Shown here: positions 35,201 through 47,117 of the stretch, piece after piece
Position numbering within the stretch: the first letter of the stretch is position 1
How the letters are laid out: every line of letters begins with the position of its first letter
Assembly: GCA_020081605.1 (NCBI GenBank)
Contig: JAHREC010000062.1
Span: 2,914,001 to 2,978,000 of the forward strand
DNA length: 64,000 nt
From: Albifimbria verrucaria
Lineage: Eukaryota; Ascomycota; Sordariomycetes; Hypocreales; Stachybotryaceae
Direction of reading: 5' to 3'
Made by a program: the position numbers and the translations under genes
The notes under the pieces: generated by a model
What the model was told of the DNA's origin: nothing
Database searches by the model: none
Seen by the model: the letters and a program-made list of their open reading frames with translations, nothing else

Positions 35201-36484
35201 TCTCGAGGAAGTCTCTTCAAAATCAAGGCTCTAAGTGGCTCAAAGAATCCGCCTACACTTTGTGCTGGAATGAAGCGCGGCCAAGTGTATCGTTCAGGTC
35301 CAGAGTTCATTCTGTAGACTCCTTGACAAACGCATCAACACAAGAATCGCGAAGAGCATGATTCCAAGGGATATCCAGAACATCTTCTCTGTTTGCGGTA
35401 AGTAGAAAGTCTCCCTGGATCATAAACTATACTTTATTAGCTGTGCCGCATAAAGGCAAAGCCGATAGAACTTGGATAACTTGGAGATGACCTACCTTAA
35501 AGCCGTAGTTACGAATCGGGAGGTACGCGTAGACAGATTGTGTCACTCCCTCTCTGGTCCCTGTTGACTGAGGAAATGCAAGCAAAACCTCGGTTGCTTG
35601 TATCCCAAGCCTATCCTTCTCTACAGGTAATTGTGCTAGGAGGTGGTTGACCACAAGATAATCAGAAGAGGACGTCCCACCGTGTAATCTGGTAACAACA
35701 CTTCCACCAGCTAGCAGGTCTTCTCGCCAAAGTCTCCTAGTCTGTACTTGACCGTCATCAAGGATAAAATTGAGGTTGATTTGTCTCAGCTGCTTGAGAA
35801 ATATCAGCATCGTAAGGTCGAGATGCCGTATATCGTAGGCAAACTGGTCCTCATCGCAATCCTCGAATAATTGAAGATAGAAAGATGTGTATCCTGGCAG
35901 GGTTGGTTCAGGGAAGTCGGACCAGACAGGTGCTATGATACCGACCAGCTGCGACTGATCAAACTTGAAAGAGAAGTTTCCAGAGGAAATGTAAACCACA
36001 CTGGCTACCTTGAACACCGACTTGAAACCAATGCCTTTCTCACCGATGTACCGGGTAGACTGACCGAGGCCGACTTTGGTACTCTCGCCAATCTTGCAGA
36101 TTGCTCTGACGTTGCTCTCGGTAAACCCGATTTCATTGCAATCGACTCTCAGGCTCCCTCTTCTGTAAGTGAAGTCGAGGCTTGGAATTGCACAATCGTA
36201 CGTATTATCATCAGCATTCTGTATGAGCTCGAGGAGAAAATGAGTCTCTTTGTCATATAGTTGGCGAGACAAGCTGGATTCGTGCGTGATCAATAAGATG
36301 AGCGTGTAAAGGCGTGACGGGTACAAAAGAGATGGGGATGAACTTACACCATAAGAGCATTTGCCATCAATCGTCCCAAAGCTGAGTCTCCTTGTGTAAT
36401 GGTCCCATTCAACGTATTTTCCCTCCAGACTTCCTCCACAAGACGCCTTGCCTCGTCAGCATCAAGCTTGGGCAGGTAATTCAT
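29271..36484 (-). CDS. GHKL (Hsp90/sacsin-like) ATPase - NOV/DUF3883-like - HET domain fusion
   Basis: Eight exons on the minus strand: 36348-36484, 35496-36273, 33793-35426, 33101-33736, 32639-33012, 32289-32581, 31914-32216, 29271-31841; about 2240 residues. N-terminus (about 50-250): Bergerat ATPase fold with N-box HFLLELIQNADDNTY, G1 box DCNEIGF, and G2 box YIGEKGIGFKSVFKV, as in sacsin and plant NO VEIN. A long helical middle (PERYTWPRFIPAQS, WVSSLLSIIGVRTM) follows. Around 1310-1440 is a NOV/DUF3883-like domain (YHLDLAVSSGG, HILVRISDVF, FFVDPWRLF). A Ser/Pro/Gln/Asn-rich linker (about 1450-1650) leads to a HET domain: YETLNKGDIRLLML, FQAISYAWGS, FWADGVCINQND, RPWFKRAWIIQEVV, and the distal LVGECYIHGLM. 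Splice phases agree throughout. One-base losses near 35316, 33940, 33812, 30962, 29995 and 29465 interrupt the frame. HET domains trigger incompatibility cell death; a role of the ATPase as sensor or switch is inference. Confidence 0.8.
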
Positions 36485-37597
36485 CTTGTGGACTGTAAAA
36501 GTGTGGACTGTAGGGATACACCATGAGGGCACGCAAGATGAATGAATTCAAGTTGGCATGGTTGAGAGGAGGGAACAGTATAGGGATCACATACTTGCAA
36601 AGTGATCAGTAAGTTCTTCCAAAGTGTCTGTGGCGAAGCACAGGAGTACCATGCCACTTCATTGGCCTTCAGTTCTCAGTCTAGGCGCCCATTGGCAATC
36701 AAGTGCTAACAACTATTGATGGGCTGGCGACTGGGCATTCAGCCGCAATGGGCGGCAAGCCCTCTCAGGGATCATCTACCATTCGCGTGACCAAGGCAAG
36801 ATACCCACAAAATACTACTGTCCTGCGATCTTGCAGCAGGATACGGAGGCGCAGTGGTTTGGCCGTAAGGCTAGGCAAAGAGTAGTGTCCATAATCATTG
36901 AGTAGTCGGGCTGAGTTGCCAATGAAGTAGCCGTATGATGCAAAGTCCTGCATTTGCATCTCTTCACATCATGCTATACTCTTCGATCTCTCATTCATAG
37001 GTATTCATACCAACGATAAATATTACACTTATATCTTTAGAGGACGTCATGGAAAGCTCACATATTCCCAAGAGTGCCCTGGTAGTGAAACATCCTCTGT
37101 TCAGCTGTTGTTACATGCATGACAAGGATAAGTCCAGCGTATACCCATAGTTTTTGGCAGCTCGATGAGCAGCGCCACGGCGCCTGTACCCAATCCTCGC
37201 GAGATTCCAATCGGTAAGAAGACTGACTTCCATACGATCCATGTTGACGCGTCTTCAACTCTACCGTGCCTCTTTGCGCAAACTAAGTGCAGAGTCCTTG
37301 GGTTTTCTTATCGTATTGGATTGGTCAAGATTCTTATTTACTATTTGATATGTACTCATTTGAATTGATAGCAAATATCCTGTTTGAGCAGGCAAGGACC
37401 CAGATGTGGTCGCGGGTCCAATCTGCCTTACACAGCCTCTCCACAGCTCAATTTGATCTGCATTAAGAAATCCGTAAACAGGATTAATCGTAAAGTAGAA
37501 AAATTGAATCTTCGGCAGAGGCTACTCCTAACACAAAATACTAGACCTCGTAACAGGTTTCTTATAAAACAAACCCAGAATGTCTCATCTCCCTTGA
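36485..37597. other. Intergenic 1.1 kb between the HET fusion and the epoxide hydrolase
   Basis: Promoter side of the fusion gene and the 3' side of the hydrolase. Short ORFs only, none with a motif. Confidence 0.4.
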
Positions 37598-38959
37598 TCA
37601 TAGCCCTCGCCACTCCTGATTAGCCATGGTCCGAAGGTCATCAATGATACCATCAGGACACTCCAACGCAGCAAAGTGTCCAGCATTGTCTCTTTCTGTT
37701 CCAAGTCAGTTGGGTCTGTGCTACTTAGGCTCTTGGTATCTGGCTCAAGCTTGAATTGTGCCATCCTTACATACCTTTGTAGAAGACTAGGTTTCCTGTG
37801 CGCTCCACAGCCCTCTTCGACGAAGGCTCCGTGTCCCAATAGTGCGAGCTGTAACCAAACGGACATTTGATCTTGTTCTCTGGTTGAATCGCATACTCGG
37901 CGAACTTGTCGTGTCTCCCGTTCTCATAGTAAGGAAGCATTGACGGCATTATACAACCGGTGAAAAAGTAAAGGCTTGCAGTTGTTAAGATCGCTTTTGT
38001 CCAGAACGGTTTGACCTGATTTTTAGGATCCGCTGCTTCGTTGTATTTCTCCCCGACCCACATGAGGATGCCAACTGGGTTGTCGTGCAGAGCAATACCA
38101 ATCGTATGAGGCTTCAAAAGTGAGCATGCTTGAAACAAGGACGAAGTAGATTGGAAGTCGTTGCTGGATGAAAGCACTTACACGCGAACGCATGCACACA
38201 GCGTAACCCATGTGGTTCTCTATCCAGTCGCTTTCCCGTGCTTTGACAGCCTTCTCTCGTTCTGTAAGTTCTATGCCTTCAGGAAAAGGACTCGGAGCGA
38301 AGTTCAGGTGTAGCAATTTACATCTGTCGCTGTACTGCGCACCGAGCTCTCTACCGACAAAGTAACCCCAATCACCACATTGCACCATGTACTTGTCGTA
38401 CCCAAGCCGGCCCATGAGCTTATCAAAAATCCTAGCGTTGTCCTTGAGAGTCCAGCCAGATCGTGGTGGCCAGGAAGACCAACAAAACCCCGGCATGCTG
38501 GGGACAACGACATGAAAGGCCTTTTCATTGTCTGACTCGGGGTTTGACAGCCTAGTCCATACCTGGCTGAACTCCCAGAATGAACCAGGCCAGCCATGAA
38601 TCATCAGCAACGGGATAGCATCTTTCCTTGCTGATTTGGCGTGTAAGAAATGAATGTCAATCCCTCAATCTCCGTCAAGTAGTGCGGGAAGGCATTGATC
38701 TCGTCTTGAATGGGGTACCAGTCATAGGTCTTCCAAGCTTCAAATAGCTCAGCAGCCCACTCATACCGCGGTCCTGGTATCGCGAAATGTAAGTACTGCA
38801 ACACGAAACAACGACCGCCACACACCTACCATATCTATCGCCTGCATCAGGGACAATACTGCGACCTGGAAGTCGGGTATCGGCAAGCTTTGCCTTCAAA
38901 CGGTCGACCTCTGTTGAGGGTATATCCACTTTGAAGGGACGAATAAGAGAGCTGTCCAT
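37598..38959 (-). CDS. Epoxide hydrolase (EHN + alpha/beta hydrolase)
   Basis: Exons on the minus strand: 38830-38959, 38182-38773, 37775-38111, 37598-37695; 385 residues after one correction. The EHN lid-associated domain opens the protein (RPFKVDIPSTEVDRLKAKLA, TYDWYPIQDEINAFPHY). The fold then has the oxyanion motif HGWPGSFWEF, the nucleophile in QCGDWGYFVG, a cap with YENGRHDKF and the lid tyrosine region, and the catalytic His in ERDNAGHFAALE supplied only by the last exon. The third intron (38112-38181) was placed because it restores the Y-x7-R-P-x-T spacing of the family. One missing G near 38655. Hydrolyses an epoxide to a diol; no signal peptide is seen. Divergent from the SDR at 39893. 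Confidence 0.87.
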
Positions 38960-39892
38960 GATGAGCTTGTAGTGATGGCTACGAAAGTGTATTAAGGCGA
39001 TACACTAAAAAGATCGGTGAACTTATGAATCGAAAGCAATGTATGTGTTTCTGTCGATTATAGAATACTATGAAGGTGTGAAGTTAGTTGAAATAGGGAC
39101 GGGAAACTGTAATATCTGGTCAAAGTCAGACTTGAGGAGAATGGATGCACGTCATCAATATTGGTTTACGTAGCTAAAACTGAATTCAGTCACACCCGGC
39201 GTTAGAGCCCAAGACCAGACTAGCATGCCAAGCAGGAGCAATAATAATGGACCGCAAGTCAAGTTGGTTTAGAGTAAGATCGGATGGATATGAGCCTGCT
39301 CATGGAAATACATGGTAATCCGTTTAGAATCAACACCCAATATGTTCTTATTCAATATATTGACTGGGTATATTTTTACAACTTTAGAGAATAATCATCG
39401 TATATAACTCTAAGCCCAACTTAATTCACACTGCTACGTTTTTGCCAACACATATCTCATAGCAATTACGCCTAATCGCGGTAATTGAGTCACGCATCAG
39501 AACCAAAGCCGGACTGGCCGGTTCATGTCCTGCAAGTAGGGACCCACCTCGGCCCGAGCCCGATTTCCGATTGAGCCTGCTCCGCACAAGTGGGTAGGCA
39601 AATGCTTGAACGCTTAGAAATGGCACAGCCTGGACCTATCTGGATCAGAAGATCTGTACAACAATCGGCAATCTAAGCGGAACCGATCCTTATCTCGGCG
39701 CTTCTCGTTGCATGACATCACAAAAGTGACGAGGTCATGGCTCGATTTATAAGAATAGAAGAGGATGGAGACATGAGGTTATGATAAATAAGTTCTTAAG
39801 CCAAAGCCATGGCGATTATTCTGTGGTAAAGAGTTCATCCGTCTTTATAACTTCTTCAATTGTCTGTAGCAGTGCGGCTTTCGATACAGATA
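38960..39892. other. Divergent promoter region, epoxide hydrolase / SDR
   Basis: 0.93 kb between two starts that face away from each other, AT-rich in 39330-39420. No gene seen; co-regulation of the pair is possible. Confidence 0.45.
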
Positions 39893-40981
39893 ATGACGAC
39901 ACGCGCTGAGACTGTGCTCCTTGTAAGACATGCGCTTCCAGCAGACAGTGTTAAATTCTGACCCAGAGTGATCTCAGACCGGTGCTTCTATGGGAATTGG
40001 TGAAGCAATTTCCAAAGCATTGTTGGCAGAAGGATATAACCTAGTTCTTCTGTCTCGTTCAGAGGTAAGCTTTGCTTGAACAAAAGAGAAACTGGGTTTC
40101 TGATCACAGTAACGTACAGGATAAACTTGCCAAACTTTCCAAAGAACTGTCTTCAAGTCGCCCAGATCGTAAGGTTACTTGGAGAGCAGTTGATATCGGA
40201 AACAATGCGGACGTTGAAGCGGCTCTCGATTCTGTATTGAGCGAAGTTGGTTCGATCGATATCCTAATCAATAATGTAAGATTGGAAACATCGTGGTGCT
40301 GCTGCCGTCTAGAGTTGACACCATCATAGGCAGGCTTAGCACTCGGAGCACCAGCAAGCTTTCCCGACCTTCGTATTTCCGACATCCAAACCATGGTCAA
40401 CACAAACATCAACGGCCTCATGTACGTCACATACGCAGTCCTCAATAAATCGATGCGCAAAACAGGAAACGGCTCTATCCTCAACATCACGTCCGTCACT
40501 GGTTTAGAGACCCCTCCTTTTCCAGGCGAGGCCGTGTATCACGCGAGTAAAGCTTTCCAAGAAGCGTTCACAAACTCACTTCGCAACGAGCTGAACGGGT
40601 CCAACATCCGAGTTCTAGCACTAAGACCTGGCTGTGTCGCTACAAACTTCCACTCCCTGCGCGTTGGCCATGACAAGAAGCAATATGATGAGTTCTTCTC
40701 TGGATACCAGTCCGTGAGCCCTGTAAAGTCTGTGACAGAAAAAAATTCTAACAACGTTTAGACCGCTAGTGCCAGATGATATTGCAAATGCCGCGGTTTA
40801 CATGCTGAACCAACCACCAAGCGTGTCAGTAAAGGCTATGGATGTGGTTCCATCAGGTAAGCTTTGCCGTCACTCACGCATGGCTCTCAACAACCCAGAC
40901 ATTACTAACACTGTCATCACAGCTCAGCGATCTCTCACCGTCTTCGATCGGAAGTGGAATGAGCGCAATTCTTCTTTGTGA
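39893..40981 (+). CDS. Short-chain dehydrogenase (YdfG/benzil-reductase-like)
   Basis: Six exons: 39893-39922, 39978-40064, 40120-40275, 40330-40709, 40762-40856, 40923-40981; 268 residues with every splice in phase and no frameshift. TGASMGIGEAI is the cofactor loop and the following LSRSEDKL suggests NADP. Then DILINNAGLA, the catalytic Ser in NITSVTG, and YHASKAFQEAF for Tyr/Lys. The C-terminal segment VSVKAMDVVPSAQ closes the fold. Exon 4 ends before an atypical GTCCGT donor, but the spliced product is collinear with the family. It resembles cytosolic reductases of small carbonyls. Paired head-to-head with the epoxide hydrolase. Confidence 0.9.
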
Positions 40982-41413
40982 ATGTGGTTGGAGGTTGTTC
41001 ACAAGTTAATTTGAAGGCGTCAGTTTGCAGCATGGTTAGTAGTGCTGCCACAGTGAAGCTGGCCAGAAAGCGACACACCACGCAACCGCTCAAAGACCAC
41101 TTATCAATCGTCTCTGCAGGCAAATACCGTAATGAGTTCGTAGAGCTAAGAATAAAGAGAACTTAAGTCTCAAGTTTTAATTGTACCCGATTGATCAGTT
41201 TGCTTTAAGTATGCCCTAATCGATCAACTTGCACTCATCCCTCTCATCTTAACATACAAAAAGCACCTCCGCTGTTTCTGTCCTCATGCCTTTCGCTCAG
41301 AATATTACAGTCATACTATACGTATGTATGAGATCTATATTACATACTGCAGGAAAAATGAACCTTAACGCCAATTCCTGGTTCAACACCTGACAGTCTT
41401 GTGATTTGGTCGT
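40982..41413. other. Intergenic between convergent SDR and sec16
   Basis: Two 3' ends facing each other. No further feature seen. Confidence 0.45.
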
Positions 41414-44400
41414 CTATTTTGCCATGACATCGACGTAACGGCCGCTCTTTCTAGGCTTCTTCTGGCCTGGCTTGCGTGGTCCAGATGCACTGAGCAAATC
41501 ATCAATGCTACTAGCGTTGCTCATGCTCGTCGCTGGCCTGCTGGGAGGTGCGCTTGGCGGTCCTCCTACGCTGTTGTTGGAAGCCGTACGGGCCATTGAT
41601 GTAGACAGCCCCAAGCTTTCTGTAGATGGAGGCTTGCCCAAAGCTGGGATGGGCATAGGCATAGACGGAGGTCCTCCAGACGGTGGCGGCGCGCTAGCCC
41701 GACCACCCATGGGAGGAGGTGTGGCTGATGGTGGTGGGGTGTTCCTCTGGAGGAAACTGGAGCACCCTTCGGGGTGGAGGTGTGGCCTTCTTCGCCTCGG
41801 TGTTCTCGGCGCCCGGCTTCTTGTTAACCCAACGCTTGAGATCGGGGTCGTAGACAAAGCTGCTCTCTTCACCCAGCTTGGCTTTAATGGCTTTGGCTGG
41901 AGCAGGCTCTCCAGGTGTGCTTGCTTCGCCCTTCTTGCCGCCTCCAAACCAACCTCCGAAGCCCCAACCCTTCTTTGCGGTTTGTTGGGCGGCAGCTCGT
42001 TTAGCTATGTTCATATTAGCTATTGTCATACAGCACGTATCATTCTAACTTACCATCTTCTTCTGCCGCTTTTCGGAACATCTCCTCGTTCTCACGGTCC
42101 TTGTCGGATTTGCTCTTTTCTTGGCTAGGTCGCAGTGCGGGAATGTCATCCTCATCATCGTCCATGAAACTCTTCTTGGGCTTCTTCACAGTCTCGTCGT
42201 CGTCATTCGATGGTTCAAGGTCCGGTTGATAAGAAGGTGGCTCATAACCATATGACTGGGAAGAAGGCGGCTCATAGCCGAACGACTGCATAGACGGCGG
42301 TTCGTAACCTCCGTTGACCTCATTTTGCGTTGGTGATTTGCTGTCCTCGGGTTCGGCTGCTGCCTGTAAGGAAGGTGGCTCATATCCGTATGACGGAGGT
42401 TGGTAACCCTGGTTGGAGGTGTCTGCTGGAGCTTCCTGTGTTCCATAAGCAGGATAGATACTAGGTGCCTCCTGAAGGCCAGGCGCAGGTGCGTGTGGCT
42501 CATACATAGAGGGTTGTGAATTGGGGGCTTGAGGTGCGGCGGGGTATGAAGGCTCGTAGGGGTTTCGTGAAAACTCATTTGAGCCACGGTCCATCGAAGT
42601 TCGTGCGGATGCTGGTGCTGCATGATGCATCGTCGGATCATAGGGATTGGGGATGAACCGAGTGCCTGGCTTGCCATTGGAGCGTACTTGGACGCACCAA
42701 ACGAGGGCGTTGCAGCTCCTACATTAGGCTGATACATAGGTGAGCCAGTAGCGTAACCTTCCAGATTCGTAACTGAAGGTGAACGGCTCATCATTGGAGT
42801 GCCAATGTGACCGAACGGCCCGTTAGTCACATCAGCACCGGCTGCCTTGCCATTGCCTTCGTCGTCTTCGCCAGCAACGAAATTGGTGAACTTGCTCCAC
42901 ATACGCCCGGAAACCTTGTCAATGCTTGGCTTTGTCCAGGTAGATGACTCTTCCTTAGGAGCCTGTTTCAGGCGCTTCATGAAATCGTCAACTGCTGTTT
43001 CCAACATGACATGATGATACGGCGAACGCTTTGTCTGCGACGTAATAGCCGTAGCAATAGCATTGCAGTATGACATGGCCTTGTCTCTGAAGCCATACTC
43101 TGCCAATGTGATTGCATGCTGGAGCTTGTACGTTGCGAGATGCGGCGCCCCAGCAGCAGCAGCAACACCACCACTGAGTGACAATCCGTACTCGTATACT
43201 TCACTAAGCTGCACAGCTTCCAGATCCTTGGCAAATCGATCAGTCTGTTGGCGATGGTCAGACCCAACAAGAACGAAACTGGCATTGGGGTCATCCAATC
43301 CTCCAAAAACAGAGACTTTTCTGCTAAATAGGAAGCAGATATGAGCAGCCTCTGCTCGGCCGTAGCTGGACAGCAAGTTGCCAAGGGCATGCAAGCCATG
43401 GATGTCATCCGTGCAGCGGTTGCTGAGGATGAGTGTCAGTGTCTCCCGCCATTTATCCAACCCGTCAGCCACATTCGTGGTATCAGAGGCCGCGACGGTC
43501 GAAACCAACTGAAGACCAGCACGGGCATGGACTGGAACAAGCTCGTCGACACAATCATCGAAATTGCCAGATAGTACCTTGTAGAGAGCACCCAAAGATT
43601 GGTTGCTATGCCCTGGGTAGTTCACCTCCTTACGAACAAATTCTTGTGCAACCTGCTTGTAGAGGTCAGGAGACACGGTGTTGGAAATCAGCATGGCGTG
43701 ACCCCAGAGTCGCCTGTCCGCTGCAGCCCATACAGCAGCCTCGCGATCGCCTTTCAAAAGATGATGACGGATTTGCTCCATGGCATTTGTGTCTGCACCG
43801 TCTGCCTGCATCGATGTCACTGGATGGGCCTCAGTAGACACTCCTCCGTCAGCCGGGAACAAAGCATCATTTTCGGCTGTCGGCGTCATAGTTCCTGGAG
43901 AAAGCAAATCCCGAACAGCTTTTTCAACCGCTGGCGACCCTCAAGTGTGCCGTCGAACTCAATGAAGACGCGCAAGATCTTCCAAAGAAGCAAGCGCTCA
44001 ACAGCGCGCTTAGCTTCGATAGACAATTGCGAATGGAACGAAATATCCGGCAATTCTTTCTCAAGGTTATCGATGCCGGCAGCTAGCCAAGCCAGAGTCT
44101 CCTTCTTGGACTTTTTATTCAACGGGCCCGGGAATTTGGCCAGGCGCTCAGGAAGAGGAGCAAAGTCCTTGATATTCTTAACAGAGACTTCACCAGGAGT
44201 CCTAAAGATGGAGGGTGTCGTCTGGTTCATACCATATCTAGGAACACTCTTGGGAACGTTGTTACGACCGTACCACCCATGCCCCAAGAAATGATGGGAG
44301 CCCCTTCCAGCGCTCTAAAGGATCATGTTCACGGCCATCTGTTGGGGGAACCATATTCATGTTCAAAGAATGACCACGCGTCTGCTTTGGCGAATATGCC

Positions 44401-47117
44401 GTCTGGACTGCCTTCGCCAAGACGGGAGAGGTTGGTGAATGAGCCGAAGACGAGCGTTGTCCAAAGTCGGAAGACTGACTCACAGGTCTGTTACCATGAG
44501 CGTAGCTAGGTGACTGCGTTTGGCTTCTGGGCGGAACTGTCGTCGTTGCTTGTGCAGTGTAAGGAGCATAGTTCGCACCGGTTCGCTTAGGGGTGACAGA
44601 GGTGAGTTAGAGCCGACGGATGGCAAGGGAGGCGTATGACGGGCTGTCGCGGGTGGAATAACAGGGCTGTATTTTGACTCTATCGCAGTAGGCGCCTGCG
44701 GGCTTCTCAACGTGCCATCAGTAACACCAGCTTCGTTTTCCTCCTCAACTTCTTGGGTTGGGGGTAGAGAAGAAACTCTGGTAAGCCTTGGTTCATAAGA
44801 GGAGCTAGAACGACGATCTGGTAGAGGGATGGCCCCATTAGTTCCATGAATCACCGCATGTGGCTTCTCGTTGTTGATCTCAAAGTGTGCGAGAGGACTG
44901 GAGGTTCGTGGTAGATGGGGATGTCCTGCCATCGGCGGTGCAGTGGCTGCTGCAGCAGCGCCATATGATGAGGTTGGCCGTGACCCAGCCGGGGCTGGTG
45001 AGTACCGAGCGGCTGCCACGGGAGGTGCTGATACTGGGGCAGAAGGCGCTGGTGAATATCTTGGGGCGTTGTTTGAAGGTGGCGGGATATGGTTCGAGGA
45101 ACTTTGGAGCGGTGCGTATGGACTCACTCTCTCAGGAGCTACAAGCCCACCAGCAATAGGAGGCTGCTGCGTTGGGGGTTGTTGAAAAGAGCCAGTAGGT
45201 GCAGGCAACGGTGGGGGTGCCATTTGACTCAACGGCGGAGGAGCAGTGTGTGATTGTCCAAAGGGGAGTTGAACACCGGGACCTTGGTGTGCTGGTGAGG
45301 GACTCGATTGCTTGTGCGCGAGCTTGGACGAGGCTTGCTGGTAATAGGAAGATCCTCGAAAAAGCCATTCGCACTTCGCAGTGAAGTTGTTGAGGCCTTC
45401 GCAGCTAGACCCGGCGTCTGGCTAGCTCCAGGGGTGCAGACGTTGCCGTCTGTCCAGGAAGGAACATGCTTGCGCTTCTGGGAGGTGGTGTTTGCGCTGC
45501 TGTTGGAGATGTGAGCTGCTGGGCACTCACTCGCTTCCGTGGCTTCGCCGCATTGACTAAATCCGTTGGCAAATCATAGGGTGAGGTGTATCCGCCCTTG
45601 GATTTATCGGCAAAGCTTTGAGCCTTGGTTGGCTCGGGACGCTGCTGGGGGTTGACCAAAGTACGGCGCTGCGTTGAACTGGCCGACTGGCGTTGGGACA
45701 GAATACGGCGAAGCTGGGGTAAGGGGTTGGTTCGGTGCATAAGCAGAAGAAGATCGTTGAACACCAGCTGCATTGGGGACGTATGGGTTTGCCGTCTGTG
45801 TTGTCGCCGCAGGCTGCGATGCGCTTTGAGCAGGCTGAGGCGCTGTGTCTTCTGTCTCCTCGAGAAAGCCTTCATCGTCACTACCCCAAAAGGCCGCGGC
45901 ATCAATACCCTTAGATTCAGTCGCAGCCTCGTCGAGAAACTCCTCCTCGTCATCATCGTCTCCGAAGGCTTGCTGCCACTTCGCCTCCAAATCCTCAGCG
46001 GTTTCATCAGGCTTCGCAGCATCAGGCTGATTCTCAGACTGGCCCACAATGCCGAGAGCATCAGATTCCTTTTCCTGCGACTCTTCCTCATCTTCCTCCG
46101 GTGTTTCTTCGAGTGTGTCCTGGCGTGATAAAGGTTCTTGGGTCAAGGCTCCCAGAACTTGCATGGTAGATTTGCGTTCCAGCGACGGCACAGGATAGGA
46201 TGATCCGGTGTCGTTTTCTTGCGCATTTTGCGATTTTGCGAAGAATTCATCTTCTTCATCATCGTCATCAAATGGCTGGGCAGCAGATCCACGGTTCTCA
46301 GCATTGGCTGTTGATTCTGCTTCCGTGGTGGTCTGAGAAATCAGAGGCACACCTTCTTCGAAACGTGTATCAGCAACAGCGCCCTCGAAACCCTGGACAT
46401 CACCACCGATCGATCTAGAGTGGGCGTGTCGGCCCCGTCCTCCAGCCTGATTCTCCCCAGCCACCTGAGAGCCGGATTCCGTGGCACCTGATCCATAGTA
46501 TTGGTCCTGATCGGCATCCAAATCTCGCTCCGTCTCCTCCAACACGTCCAGAGCTTGGTTTGAGGGAGAGGCTCGCTGTGCTGCGCAGAGGTCGAAACGA
46601 TCGGAGGGACAACGGGAAAGGAATTAGTGCGGTCAGAAGGACCCAAGAATTTAAAATCGTCCGTATCACGCCTAGGGAGGCTCCAGTCGCCTTCATCGTC
46701 GTCGTGAAAGTTTACTTCGTGAGAGACGGTTCTAGCGAAAGATAATGAGCTAGAGTGTTGGGAATGTGTTGGAACCGACGCCGCAGCCTCGCTGGTAACT
46801 TCCGTATGAGTGTCGGCAGCGTTGTCAGAGTCATGAGCCTGGGCATTCGCTGGTTCATTGCCGGCTGGGACGGGGGCATCCAGGACGGCACCGCCATCAG
46901 CAACATCGCCATTGCTAGATAGTCGAGCGTCGTTGTCATTTCCCTCGTGATGAGCCTGGGCTGAGGAGTTGGTGGAAACATCTTGTGAGGGTGTGTCGTC
47001 GGGATGGTCCGCAAAGGTTGTCTGGGGCGCGCCAGGAGCCTCGACGGTGGGAGAGTGGCTATCGGCATTGGGCATCAGAGCCGGGTGCCACGACGGGTTC
47101 GCAGAATCGTCCGCCAT
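41414..47117 (-). CDS. sec16: COPII assembly scaffold Sec16
   Basis: Exons 42054-47117 and 41414-42004 on the minus strand, about 1890 residues. Organises ER exit sites and recruits Sec23/24 and Sec13/31. Layout: an acidic disordered N-terminus ([16 protein letters not shown]) with [17 protein letters not shown] patches; Pro/Ser-rich middle ([15 protein letters not shown]); the central conserved domain ([20 protein letters not shown], then the ACE1-type solenoid with [20 protein letters not shown] and [12 protein letters not shown]); a GYEPPS-repeat stretch; and the conserved C-terminus with [16 protein letters not shown] and [13 protein letters not shown]. At least eight single-base breaks occur, most in G/C runs (for example near 46553, 45620, 45430, 45290, 44590, 44300, 44250, 43920, 42640, 41770). 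The gene is essential in fungi that have been tested, so assembly error is the better explanation. Confidence 0.9.
42190..42420 (-). repeat. GYEPPS peptide repeats in Sec16
   Basis: Within the Sec16 frame the unit GYEPPS (with GYQPPS at the upstream end) recurs at irregular spacing four to five times, for example [27 protein letters not shown] and YGYEPPSYQ. Such tyrosine/proline units may act as short docking motifs or promote condensation. Confidence 0.7.

Noticed and set aside
29271..36484. Separate genes for the ATPase part and the HET part
   Set aside because: The frame is open from the NOV-like region through the linker into HET, splice phases fit, and no stop or promoter-like gap lies between. 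Transcript data could still overturn this.
17401..40981. Secondary-metabolite biosynthetic cluster
   Set aside because: Tailoring-type enzymes and a regulator are present, but there is no polyketide synthase, peptide synthetase, terpene cyclase or transporter in the window.
41414..47117. Sec16, GMC, ACAD and others as true pseudogenes
   Set aside because: Breaks are single-base, mostly in homopolymers; downstream protein conservation is intact, almost no internal nonsense substitutions accompany them, and essential genes are equally affected.
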